Assembly (NCBI RefSeq): GCF_041381155.1
Contig: NC_091134.1
Coordinates: 56,059,944 to 56,123,943, forward strand
Direction of reading: 5' to 3'
Source: Argopecten irradians
Lineage: Eukaryota > Mollusca > Bivalvia > Pectinida > Pectinidae
Length of the DNA stretch: 64,000 bases
A program made the position numbers and the translations under genes. Below are positions 44,490 through 56,416 of the stretch, piece after piece (positions within the stretch are counted from its first letter, which is position 1; each line of letters begins with the position of its first letter). A model generated the notes under the pieces. That model worked only from the letters and a program-made list of their open reading frames with translations. It was not told the origin of the DNA and made no database searches.

Positions 44490-45432
44490 ATATATTTAGT
44501 ACATCACATGATAATTACTAGGAATGCGATTGGTCTATTTTGCGACAGTTCCCTGTCCTTCTTGACTACGGGAGACTATACCTGACTACGGGAACTATAC
44601 CAAAGTTTAGTCCCCCGGAAATGAGCACGTGACCAAATATATGACGTCATAATGAATGTCATGTGACGTACTAAATCTATTATGGCCCTTTCCCTCGGGA
44701 AGAGTTCTCCTATGGTGGCAGTGTACAGTAGATTTGAAAAATTCAGCAAAATTAAGTGCAGGCTTTAATTATGTACACACAGCTTTTTAACCTTAAATGA
44801 CATCTATATCAAAGTATATATATTTTTAATCTACACAACATTTGCAATTGTTATGCAGAGTTTATTTTTGGACAAGTCTGCTTTTTGTGGTGTTGTGAGC
44901 CTGTAAAAACCATGGTAACCAAATTTGTTTTTTTGAAAAAATGCAAAAAACTGGGATTTTCAACCCAAAATTACACCCCCTCTAGGAGAATTTTTTTTCT
45001 TGAACACAGTTTAAAACCAAGCATCACTGCCGTGATAGCGGAACTGAGCCTATTTCGACATAGGTATATCATTAAACTTTTGAGCAATCTTACCTCGTAC
45101 CCCGGCTATCAATTTCTGCTGCTACAGTATTGAGTTTTTCCATCTTAGACGCACATTCGGATATCCTCTAAACCATTAATCTCGAACCCATTTTGGGGAA
45201 TTTCTTTATGCAAATGTGAAGCCTGCATATAATTCTCTAGATTTAATTCACCAATTTTAGGACATATACATTTTTTAATTTTTTATGCATATAATAACAC
45301 ATGGGCTTTCTGCTTAATAAAAATCTCACTGCTACCTATAGTGTTGTCTGGCGAGTCGTCTTCGACTCGGGGACCATACCTCGCCAGACAACACTATAGG
45401 AGAACAGTCCCCTGTGGACAGGGCCATAATAG
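44490..45432. repeat. Foldback family F4, one copy with a terminal hairpin
   Basis: The left part at 44490-44715 is found inverted at 47185-47400 (TTTAGTACRTCACATGA, ATATGACGTCATA, CAGGTATAGT words). The right end carries a perfect 21-bp-arm hairpin at 45337-45398 (arm TATAGTGTTGTCTGGCGAG), then a copy of the left end in inverse (GGGCCATAATAG). The interior at 44720-45330 is not recognised. Confidence 0.6.
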
Positions 45433-45540
45433 AACAATAGTACTATATCGGGTCTATATACAAATAGTACTATATCGGGTCTATATACATATAGTACTAT
45501 ATCGGGTCTATATACATATAGTACTATATCGGGTCTAACG
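45433..45540. repeat. 27-bp tandem repeat, nearly four copies
   Basis: The unit is ATAGTACTATATCGGGTCTA followed by TATACAT. Stray copies of the same word also lie at 43415-43460, 44470-44490 and 47100-47130, always between foldback modules. Confidence 0.8.
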
Positions 45541-45549
45541 TTATATATA

Positions 45550-47105
45550 TAGAGAGAATACACGGTTAGTATCTCACAATACAATGTTTATTTTGGTGCG
45601 AGACTTAGGAAAGCCGAGATGACGAGGCAAAGCCTCGTCATATCGGCTTTCCTAAGTCTCGCACCAAAATAAACCTTTTATTGTAAGATACTAACCATGT
45701 ATTCTCTATTTATCCTGCAACTGTCCCACATACTGACCGATAACTACTGCCGGATAAACTTGTGCTTTATCCGTCAATACGAATGCTTTATCCGTCAGTA
45801 CGATCACGTGAATACGATCACGTGAATTTGTTCCATATCTGACGGAACTTTTTCTAACTTGACCCAGAACTAGAACCTTTCGGTGAATGGAACGTCATTC
45901 AGTCCCGCTAAAACGTGACGTCACATTCACCGGAATGACGTCATTTTTACGCTATCGAAAATCTCGTATGGCGGTGTCGTCTTTTTCTTGGCTCATGGCA
46001 AAGGTATGTATTGCAAAATAATTCTTTAATAGGTATTTATTGTTTTTTTTAGTATTTTATTTTGTTTGAGCGATGTATCATACTGAATAGAATTACGGAT
46101 ACTATTTGTGAATGCGCTTATTTATTTCCCACGGCAGTAAACAGGAGTACACTCTCATTCGGTATAGTGAATGAATCTTTACCTCCGCATCAAAGATCTA
46201 CTGGAAGCTTCTCGCTTCGGGCAAAACCAAGTAAATAACTGTCAATTTGCTTTCGGTTTGAATGCCATAATGGTTGCAGGATAAACAGAATACACGGTTA
46301 GTATCTTACAATACAAGTTTTATTTTGGTGCTCGACACGGAAAGCCGAGATGACTCGGCAAAGCCTCGTCATCTCGGCTTTCCTAAGTCTCGCACCAAAA
46401 TAAACCTTGTATTGTAAGATACTAACCATGTATTCTCTATTTATCCTGCAACTGTCCCACATACTGACCGATAACTACTGCCGGATAAACTTGTGCTTTA
46501 TCCGTCAATACGATATGCTTAATCCGTCAATACGATCACGTGAATTTGTTCCATATCTGACGGAACTTTTTCTAACTTGACCCAGAACTTGAACCTTCCG
46601 GTGAATGAAACGTCATTCAGTCCCGCTAAAACGTGACGTCACATTCATCGAAATGACGTCATTTTTACGATATCGAAAATCTCGTATGGCGGTGTCGTCT
46701 TTTTCTTGGCTCATGACAAAGGTATGTATTGTTAAGTAATTCTTTAATGGGTATTGGTTGTTATTTGAGTATTTTCATTTCCTTTCAGTGATATATCACC
46801 CTGAATAGAATTACGGTTACTGTTTGTGAATGCGCTTATTTATTTCCCACGGCAGTAAAAAGGAGTACACTCTCATTCGGTTAATGAATGAATCTTAACC
46901 TCCGCATCAAAGAAGCGTCTCGCTTCGAGCGAAACAAAGTAAGGAACTGTCAATTTGCTTTTGTTTTGAAAGCCATAATGGTTGCAGGATAAACAGAATA
47001 CACGGTTAGTATCTTACAATACAAGTTTTTATTTTGGTGCTCGACACGGAAAGCCAAAATAAACCTTGTATTGTAAGATACTAACCGTGTATTCTCTATA
47101 TATTC
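45550..47105. repeat. Foldback family F2, two hairpin-plus-body units and a third hairpin
   Basis: Palindromes at about 45553-45715, 46285-46440 and 46993-47100 (the last shortened at the apex) start GAATACACGGTTAGTATCT. The first two have the apex GACGAGGCAAAGCCTCGTC or close to it. Bodies of about 565 bp begin TTTATCCTGCAAC and end GTTGCAGGATAAA, again inverse. Each body has two TGACGTCA sites 19 bases apart (45916/45935 and 46634/46653). The two bodies are very similar, suggesting recent tandem duplication. No coding signal. Confidence 0.72.
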
Positions 47106-47122
47106 GGTCTATATACATATAG

Positions 47123-47415
47123 TACTATATTCGACTCGAGGACTATACCTCGCCAGACAACACTATAGAAGAACAGTTCCCTCTGGAAAGGGCCATAATA
47201 GATTTAGTACGTCACATGACATTCATTATGACGTCATATATTTGGTCGCGTGCTCATTCATGGGGGACTATACTTTGGTATAGTTCCCGTAGTCAGGTAT
47301 AGTCTCAAGTAGTCAAGAAGGACAGGGAACTTTCGCAAAATAGACCATGGCTGTTATCCAATCGCATTCCTAGTAATTATCATGTGATGTACTAAATACA
47401 TATAGTACTATATCG
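47123..47415. repeat. Foldback family F4, inverted partial copy
   Basis: Half of the hairpin (CTCGCCAGACAACACTATAG) followed by the long arm inverse to 44490-44715. It closes the F4-F2-F4 sandwich. Confidence 0.65.
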
Positions 47416-47429
47416 GAGATATACATATA

Positions 47430-48450
47430 TATATATATCTTGTAAAAAACAAATATATTCCTTAATATTAATATTCTCTATTTTGAACGTTAAAAGACTT
47501 GTTGGAAGTCATTCCATGTTAAAAAAAATATGTTTGCCGTCTGCTTTCAATGCAGGTATGTAGTGTAAGTTCATCTTCTTTCTTGACATAGTATTTTGAG
47601 TAACGCATATTGAAATTGATTTGAATAAATTCTTCTTTTATTTCTACATCTGCAAGATAAAAAATATGCCCTTTATATCTAAATTCATAATTCTATGCGA
47701 TGTATCGAAAACTCATTGCGTTATATTATCCCATATTAGTTTTTTGGCAAAAGCATATGTTCATTTGTCTCTATCTCTTCATTACAGACTGCGTGTGTCA
47801 GTGGGTAGTTTGTTCATCATTTTAGGTATAAGTTAGTTGGAAGTTCTGGTCTGAATTTGAACTACTATATATTTGTGTCTTTTGTAACATGGAAAGGAAT
47901 CTTGTAATGATGTTTCCAAACCTTCTGTGTATAGTGTGTCGTATTTTCTGCCTTTATCTCTGCTTTGTTCCTCAATGTAATCACTTTATTAAGCCTATTG
48001 TACATATCTTTTGTTCCTTTTGGGTTTTTTTTAGTATAATCTTCATGTGGTGATGGATAAATGGTTTATAAATTAGAGGATTTGTTAGTTTCTGCCTTAA
48101 ATTTGATAAAAATGTGAACTAAACGTTTAATAAAAAACTAAACAAAAACGAAATGAACACAATAGTCATGTAATATATCTATCAACATTAATCGTCCTCA
48201 TTTTCGTCGTTTTATTCAGGTGCTAATTTCGGTACTGTTAGACTATGAACATCTGTGGAAAGGGTACCGTCGGGAGTCCCAGAATTAGCAACTGTGTGAT
48301 TAGGACTGTTTAAATTCCGATTCTCAGTACAAAAACCACATCTATATCGCAATTGTCGTTTTAATGATTAGTTACTATTACTTTAAACGAGTAATGCTAA
48401 CTAAGTTGTATGAATACTATTATTAATTGTAAATGAAGAATGCATTATGC
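47430..48450. other. Spacer; possible minus-strand terminal exon only
   Basis: On the minus strand an acceptor-like ATATAG at about 48345 is followed by an open run with CGFCTENRNL and HSLTVPKLAPE to a stop at about 48215, with AATAAA overlapping the stop. It could be the last exon of an unseen gene, but no partner exon or family supports it. Nothing else seen. Confidence 0.25.
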
Positions 48451-48772
48451 ATAACTAGTGCCTAAGGGGAAACAACGTATGAAATTTGAGAGAGATCCCT
48501 TCAAGACTTTTTAAAAAATAATGGTAACAATCTTCAACTACCAAAATCCAAGATGGCGGCCTGGCCTTGTTGACCGATCGGTCTCAAAATGCCATATGCA
48601 CAACTAGGGCCCCAGGGGAACCTACAAGTGATATTTGAGAGAGAACCTTCAGCCCTTTTGAGAAATAGCGTTAACAAGAAATATTAACGGACGGAATGAC
48701 GGACGGACGGACCACAGACCACGGACGAAAAGCGATATGAATAGCCCACTATCTGATGATGGTGGACAAAAA
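48450..48772 (+). repeat. Interspersed repeat with GGACGG tail
   Basis: A block with TTTGAGAGAGA is present twice (about 48485 and 48635), with CCAAGATGGCGGCC between the copies. The end is GGACGGACGGACC, then GCGATATGAATAGCCCACTA and a hairpin-like CATCATCAGATAGT/ATCTGATGATGG. This kind of tail recurs at 57715-57790. Probably a common non-autonomous repeat of bivalves (general knowledge). Confidence 0.55.
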
Positions 48773-48774
48773 TA

Positions 48775-49720
48775 ACCCCCCCCCCTCCTAATTTACGTTT
48801 CTTTGGTTTAAATGGATATTGAATATGTTCCAAACCTCCATTCCTCGACTACATATACACGATCATCTCTGTATCTGTGAGTTTGTGTTATAAAGGATAA
48901 TGCTATCTGCTTTCTAAAATATGGAAATGTTTTACAGGATGACGGAACGCTAGTTGAGTATTAACAACAGTGAACAGAACTATGAAGAGACAATGACCTA
49001 GAATGGCACTTCAGTATAACATCCATATACAAAACATCCCATAGATACATATCGACCGGTGTACACTGATTGATTAATCCGGATGTCACCACAGCGACGG
49101 TTATACAAGTATTTTTTATCTAAACCTATCTTTACCTTTGAGATTTACTCCATGATTAGCAAACGCATTTTGTTGTCTATTGTCTGTAGTATTGATAGAA
49201 ATCTGCCATTACCTCCGATGAGGCCTTTGATTTAAGCGGTCACTGAGTAAAATACTTGTTTAATATGGATTATGTGTTGTTTAACGAACAGTAATTCCGC
49301 CTTATATAGACGCAAAACATTGCTTTGAACTTAGCTTGACTACTAGCAGTGTATCGTATTGTGTTCTGATACCTGGGATACGTAACGAGAAGTGTTAAGT
49401 AGTATACATGTATATGAGAATTATAATCAGTAACTGGTCACTAGTCTAGAATCTAAGCTTAGCTACATACGTTCTTAGATCCAATGATTTCAAAATGGAA
49501 ATAATGAACAATATTCGTCAGATTATTAGATTATAGATTTATAATTACATAAAATGAGTTTAAGGAATGTAAAACTAACCCTAAACTGATATATATTGAA
49601 GTCAATATTTTCAAAAGATTCGTTTTATTATTAAGCCTATCAAAGAGTGAACGTCCGTGTTTTCAATGAGTATTTTCGCAAGTTCATGTCTCGAACATTT
49701 TTGTGTGTTACGGTATATAC
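48775..49720. other. No recognised feature
   Basis: AT-rich, no exon, repeat ends or RNA gene seen. Confidence 0.4.
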
Positions 49721-49723
49721 ATG

Positions 49724-50850
49724 TACGGAGCCGCCTGACTTTCGTTTTAACGATATACAATTTCGTTTTATCGAAATGTTATTTTGTTTTAACAATCGAA
49801 ATGTTAATTCGTTTTAACGAAATGCTATTAGTTTTATCGAAATGTTATTTCGTTTTAAAGGAATGCTATTTCGTTTTATCGAAATGTTATTTCTTTTTGT
49901 AGAAATAATTATTTCGTTTTAACGAAATAATATTTCGAATTACCACATAACCTTTTTGATGATTCATTTCTTGTAAGCCCTAATGTTCAGATAATACCCA
50001 GAGGATTAGGAGGTGATGTCTAAATGGATATGCCATTGACATTATATCGTGTTTTTGTCTCTTCTAAAGTAGGCAAATTAATTAAAGTTTTATTTCCATT
50101 GTATACCGCAAATAAATAGAAAAGAATTACAAGTTACATCACTGGCTAATATTCATAGAGTTGCATGATTTACATGAAGTTGTTACAGTAGGTAGCAAGA
50201 AACTAAAGTAAAAAATGGGAACAAATCTTTCTTTAAAATTGTATATTCCTTGTTGGGTAGCTGCCAGGTACTGACCGCTAGTCAGCGGATTTTTTCCAGG
50301 TTTTCCGACTTCAATCCACCCCCTTACCCGTAATGCAAGCGCTATTACATATTGTCTATTGACATTTAAAACCAATTTGTTTATTTATTACAAACAGATC
50401 GAAAACAAAGTCAATGAGTACAGTATCGATTTCTAAGCGGTGCTTTATCATTCAGGGGTGCGTGATATAACCCCTGGCCGGGTATGAACTGGTAGGGGTT
50501 TTGGATTTATCGCATACACAAACTACATTTAATTGTCTGTGGTACACAAACTCTCCGATCACTCCTGAAATTTTGTAATAAACCGTTAGCTTTTGACTCT
50601 CTTGTTTATACCTGAAAATACTAAAATGGTATATAAAACGAAATAATATTTCATTAAAACGAAATAACATTTTAATAAAACTAAATAACATTCGTTAAAA
50701 CGCAATAGTATATTTCGATAAAACGAAAAGAAAAAATCGTTATAACGAAATCACATTTCGATAAAACGAAACAGCATTCGTTAAAACGAAATAATATTTC
50801 GTTAAAACAAATAAAATAAGTGTGTGGCGTGTCAGTCAGGGGGCTCCGTA
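49724..50850. mobile_element. TIR element with subterminal TTTCGTTTTAACGAAA arrays
   Basis: The ends TACGGAGCCGCCTGAC and GTCAGGGGGCTCCGTA are inverse to each other with one change. Just inside each end are arrays of a degenerate unit of about 17-20 bp, TTCGTTTTAACGAAATG (49739-49935 and 50635-50812). If the end is taken at CGGAG, a TA duplication flanks it. Unique middle, no transposase. Same design as the 38029-39775 element but unrelated in sequence. Confidence 0.72.
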
Positions 50851-50854
50851 TTAA

Positions 50855-53800
50855 TCCATCTTTAAATAACTATCTAAATTGGGACGGAATGGCTAGAAAT
50901 TATGAACAAATATATTGCATTTATGAAAATTTTCAGTTTTCCTTTTTTTTCGGTTTTAATTTAGTTTAATGATCTATTAACAGCTTTTATCAAAGGAATA
51001 TTAGTACTTTATCGAGATAAAATGTTAATGTAGGATTAATGGTATATGGTTTACCAAGTGTACTTTAAAAAAGACAGACTGTTAGATATATTCTCGAGCT
51101 AAAGCATAGGGAAAAGTAATTAAACCTGTTGATATAATGATTTGTTATGATTTAAAGTTTACAGTAAAAAAAATAATAACAATAATGCTATCACACAAAT
51201 CCGTTACTACAAACATTTACTCACAGTATTAGATACATAGAAGAAAGTAAAACCCTGTTCTGACAGAGATACATTTGTAAGTAATTGTACAAACTCGAGC
51301 ACCAATACAATATAATTTGTTTAATAAACAGGATGTGTCGCTATAATTAAGGAATTCCTACTTAGGCACTGCACTTCCCATAATGAAAATTTCAAATTAA
51401 TAAAACTGCTTTTAGAAATACGTATGTTCCACATAGTGTAAACCAGACGTCAGTAGATCAATTTCATCCGATAAACAATACCATATATGCAGGATTCTTT
51501 GAGGCAACATCCACTTTTAAATAATCTGTGTTTATTGGAGACATGAGAATTGCGTTATGTTGTACCTGTAATATGACTAAGCACTATCATAACAATCCTT
51601 GTGTATCACTTCTAATATAAGTGCATGGCCAGATGAATACAAGGGAAACATTATAGAAACCAAGAAAACAACCCTTACACCGCTTGTATACATGTGTTAT
51701 AGGTCAAAATAGGTCTCCGTTCCAACGACTATATTAACAGAAGTGTGATCCACACAACCCGCTGGTAAAAGTTTACTATTTATCCAGATGTTGATTTTAC
51801 GAACAATAAGTACCGTAGTACGCATTCACAGTGACTAAGGTTTAATTTATCAACAATAAAACCCTAACATCTAAATGATTATACTTTCCATAATTTGGGG
51901 ACAAAGGTTGTGATTTCGTATATTTATCTGGTTGCTGCAACATAGGCTTTATTTTACCGTAAATGTTCATGATATACATAAAACAAACTATCAGATATAT
52001 GAGGAATGGAAACCCACCGAAGCATGTATATTGACAAAAATCGATTCCAAACACACGTGATTAGTTTGGCGGTTGATAAACAACACTAGTTACCTTCCAA
52101 TTGTTAACCCCTTTATTAATAATAATGTTTATAAATGATAGGGTATCAATATAATATACGTACAAGCTTGTCATACAAATATCTCGGTAGGTTTCCATTA
52201 TTTCTACCTCCGAAATTTTGATTATACATGTAGTATGGAAATTTACGGTTTGATAACGTTTACGTCTTGCAACCAAATAAAATCACTCCTTTTCTGCCCA
52301 AAATTGTTTGTGAAGAGATTAGGAGTATTCGGGGTTTCGTTTTTCATAAATGAAACGTATGGTCACTGTAAACGATTGTAACGTGACGTAACGCTCATGA
52401 AATAAGCACCTGCATGTCTGAGTAGGTAACTTTTACCAGAGTGAGGTACATGTATGAAGCCTCCTCTTAATGGCAACCGCTGTATCGTTATTTATATATA
52501 TATGAGATTATTGAACCTGCAAAGCGAACATAATCATAAACAGGTTGAACAAATTTTGTATTGAGTAGTAATATATCAATTAAGTCGTTTGTCTCAACCT
52601 TTGATAGGACTTTGTATATATACACAATAAGTTTCTATATATATATATATATATTTAGAAAATAAAAAAAGAAGAATATCTTTATCTTTATTCGACTTAC
52701 TAAGGTAAACAGAAGTCGGTGTTTAAAAATGTTATTTAAAAATATTTTAACAAACGACTTCGACGAACTCTTTCATTTTCTAAATGACCGTTATGCACCA
52801 AGATAACTTATCTTATAAATACTGAAGCTGCTGATATGTCGATAAGGCATTAACAGTTTTTCCATGGATTATATCTCATAACAAAGGAATCTAACATTGC
52901 GCTTAATATATAGAATCTGAGCTATTCCAGAACGTGCGTTCTGCTCAAAGATGATATAAATCAAACCTACTTGGGTAGGCTAGGGCTAGTGCTTAAATTA
53001 ATCGATACCAAATTACTAATGATGATTAGGACATATGTTGATGTTGACCTCATTGGGATGCAAGGCATTCTGGACACTCCTCAATCTAGATAAACTAGCA
53101 TGGTCAATATCGGTTGGTTTAATTTGTTGTACAAATTGATATTTTTTTAATTAAATGAGTTAACATTTCGCTGAACTCTACATGTATGTTTGCTAAAGGG
53201 CACAAACAAAACGCGTGAAGCTACATTATGTTCAAAATAGTAACAGGATTCAAAGACGGTTTAGCATTGTTCAATATTGAATTCAATGCTAATTGTGATA
53301 TTATAAGATGTTCTAGTACCCCTATTTCAAACTGAAGTCTGTTTGTTTGATTTCCTTACTTACGGTTCTTTAGTCAATGTATCGACATTCACAATCGGTA
53401 GATCAAAGAAAGACTTTGCGATACACACATTTAATCAATATCTTTTGTAGTTCACTGTTTGCATGTCATAAAATATCTAACGTGGTAAATAAAAATCACA
53501 CAAATAAATGCATATACATATACAAGCATTGTATTTTTTTCATTTGCATTTTGTTTAATGTGAAAATAAAAGTTTGCTTTAGAGTTTTTACATGCTTGAT
53601 GTGAAATTTCATCTAACTTAAGTGTTTCGATGTTTGATTTTTTTTGATTGCTATGTACTTTATCTTTCTTTTGGTAATTCAAATTTCTCATGGTCCTAAA
53701 TAGTCCGTTTTAACACAATTTGGCTTGTGAACAAAGACCACTTGGCTTTGTTTTATATTTTGCCATTTGGGTGGTATTTCTACACTGACAGGTGTGACTC

Positions 53801-55005
53801 TATGTGTTAACGGATGGGAGAAGGAAGTGTTTTCATTTTCAGTACAGTATCTACTTTACTTACTAGCCAAGAACACAGTGCTGAACGACGCAGTGTGTAG
53901 CTATATATAGCAAACCTTGTTTCGTGGATAAGAAATATTGTTATGAATAAGGTTTAATAACAGCACTGGACGATGTTATCATCAATCCACTGTCGCATAA
54001 CGAATATTTCATCTCCTTATCACAACACACAGTGACAATTTACAATGTATTATTGCTGGAATGTATTTTCATCAGGAAAATAATTCAATCACACATAAAA
54101 AATAATACATTTTGTTTTATCTTAAAAGTTTTATTATGACTTTTGAAGTCTCAATATCCATCAAACGACTTGACAATGTAGATAAAATAATCGACTTCAG
54201 GTTTTACACAAATAAATCGCATATATATATATATGTTCTCCTGATATATATAATGGTATTGTTTCTCTTAATACATTACTGGATTTTCATACACCATCTG
54301 AAAAGAGGAATTGATTACGATGATCCGTTATTTTTAGAGAACTGATTTAATTAATAACATTGGTAGCTGTTGTTGAAAAATTCGAATTGCCATAATTAGG
54401 AAGTTCAAAAGCATGTTAATACTAATTGGCTCACAAGGTATTTTCAAAGTAAACCCTTGTTAGAATATTGCAAGCATTAAGCGGTCCTAGTAAATACAAC
54501 TACATATAAAGGCGTAATGACCTATTGACCATGAGAGTCAGAATACCAAGTCACGGTTTCCAAGAGGTAACAGACACGTATTGTGTCAGAGGATATTTCA
54601 CAACACAAATTATGTAACTGGTGCAACATGTTAATCGTGTTAAGCTAAGAAAATATCCATGAACATACGGAAGCTTATAGACGTCGTCACATAAGAGGTT
54701 GACAAAATCAGAAACAATTATTGCACACACATATACAATACATGTACGCTGCATAACTATAAATTACTTAAGAATTGAGAATGTCTTATCAATAGGAAGA
54801 TCAAAATTTTGGTGGCGAAAGTCAAGATTATATCAAATAAAATACCCCTATCAATACCGACGATGAACGAAACTACAGAACACCGCAAGTATAATTAAAG
54901 ACCTACAACGACTGGTTTTTTTTCTGTATATAAAAATGAATATATTTTTCAATTAAACTGAATTTGTATCTTTTGTATAAGTAATGCACATATCTGCCGT
55001 ATAAA
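50855..55005. other. Four kilobases without a recognised gene
   Basis: AT-rich with short AT microsatellites (52638-52660 and 54222-54234). Open frames under 80 codons show no family features or splice context. Confidence 0.4.
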
Positions 55006-55008
55006 AAG

Positions 55009-56416
55009 AACAAGAGGCCCATGGGCCTTAACGGTCACCTGATTTCAGATACAGAATGAAACAAAGACATGCATATAAACACTATATATTGGCCCATCAG
55101 GCCCTTGAAGTCAGTCAGTGATTTTATAAATTTGACTTTTTAATCTATGAAGATTATGTGAATTCAGAAGAAAGATTTTTGAAATGTTATCCATTTTGAC
55201 CCCTTTTGGCCCCGCCCCTCTGGTCCCTGGGGGTCGGCCAAGACCAATATGGATATGATGTTAAAATGCTATCTCAGGCTAATAATTCTAACCCAGATTG
55301 ACTAATTTCCTATGAAAAATAGGCAAATAATGTTCATAAAAGTGTTTTTCCTTTATAAACTATAGTAAATTTGACCCCCTCCCCAGGGGAAAATCTGAGA
55401 CCCCAGGGTCATATAATTCACAATTTTCATAAAACACCTTAAGACCTGTCCATCTATGAAGAGTATTAGATTCTACCATTTCCAGTATTTAAGAAGAAGA
55501 TTTTTAAAGTTTGAGCCTATTTGCCCCTTTTGGCCCCACCCCTCTGCCCCGAGGGGGTTGACCAGGACCAATATAGATATATGATAATAAAATGTTATCT
55601 CAGGCTAATAATTCTAAACAAGTTTCACACATTTTCTAAGAAAATTGAGCTAAATATGCTCATAAATGTGTTTTCCCTATATAAACTATAGTAAACTTGA
55701 CCCCCTCCCCAGGGGGAAACGTGAGACCCCAGGAGCATATAATTCACAATTTTCATAAAACACCTTAAGACCTGTCCATCTATGAAGAGTATGTGATTCT
55801 ACCATTTCCAGTATTTAAGAAGAAGATTTTTAAAGTTTGAGCCTATTTGACCCCTTTTGACCCCGCCCCTAAGGCCCCTGGGGGTCAGTCATGGAAAACT
55901 GGTTAATAGGATTCAATAGCCATCTCATACTGATAATTCTGACAATATTTGACTCATTTCCTATTACAAATGATCAAATAATACTCAAAAATGTGTTTTC
56001 CCTATATAAACTATAGTAAACTTAACCCCCTCCCCAGGGGGAAACCTGAGACCCCAGGGTCATATAATTCACAATTTTTGTAAAGGACCTTAGGACCTTT
56101 CTATCTATGAAGAGTATTTAATTCCATCACATCTGTGAGTGGAGAAGAAGATTTTTGAAATTTTAGTCAATTTTACCCCTTTTGGCCCCTCCCATAGCTC
56201 CCTGGGGGGTGAGGATCATATAATTCACAACTTTGATTGGCCTTATGCCTTAGAAGGTTTGTGCAAAATTTCATTGAAATTGCTTCAGCAGTTTTGGAGA
56301 AGAAGTTGAAAATGTAAATTGTTTACGGACATACGACGGACGACGGACGACGGACGACGACGGACAAAAGGCGATTAGAATAGGTCACTTGAGACTTCGT
56401 CTCAGGTGACCTAAAA
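55009..56416 (+). mobile_element. Hairpin-ended element with tandem core (CAAGAGGCCC family), copy 1
   Basis: The 5' end CAAGAGGCCCATGGGCCTTA runs into ACGGTCACCTGA. The 3' end is the hairpin GGTCACTTGAGAC, TTC, GTCTCAGGTGACC followed by TAA. Between lie about three imperfect units of about 300-330 bp, each with GACCCCCTCCCCAGGGG, and a GACGGACGACGG run at 56335-56365. A 3' hairpin next to CTAA and a tandem-repeat core resemble non-autonomous Helitron/Helentron elements of bivalves (inference). No protein coded. Confidence 0.65.

Noticed and set aside
45341-45584. Tyr/Arg-rich frames (YRPDIVLYV repeats)
   Set aside because: They translate the 27-bp tandem repeat, whose length is divisible by three.
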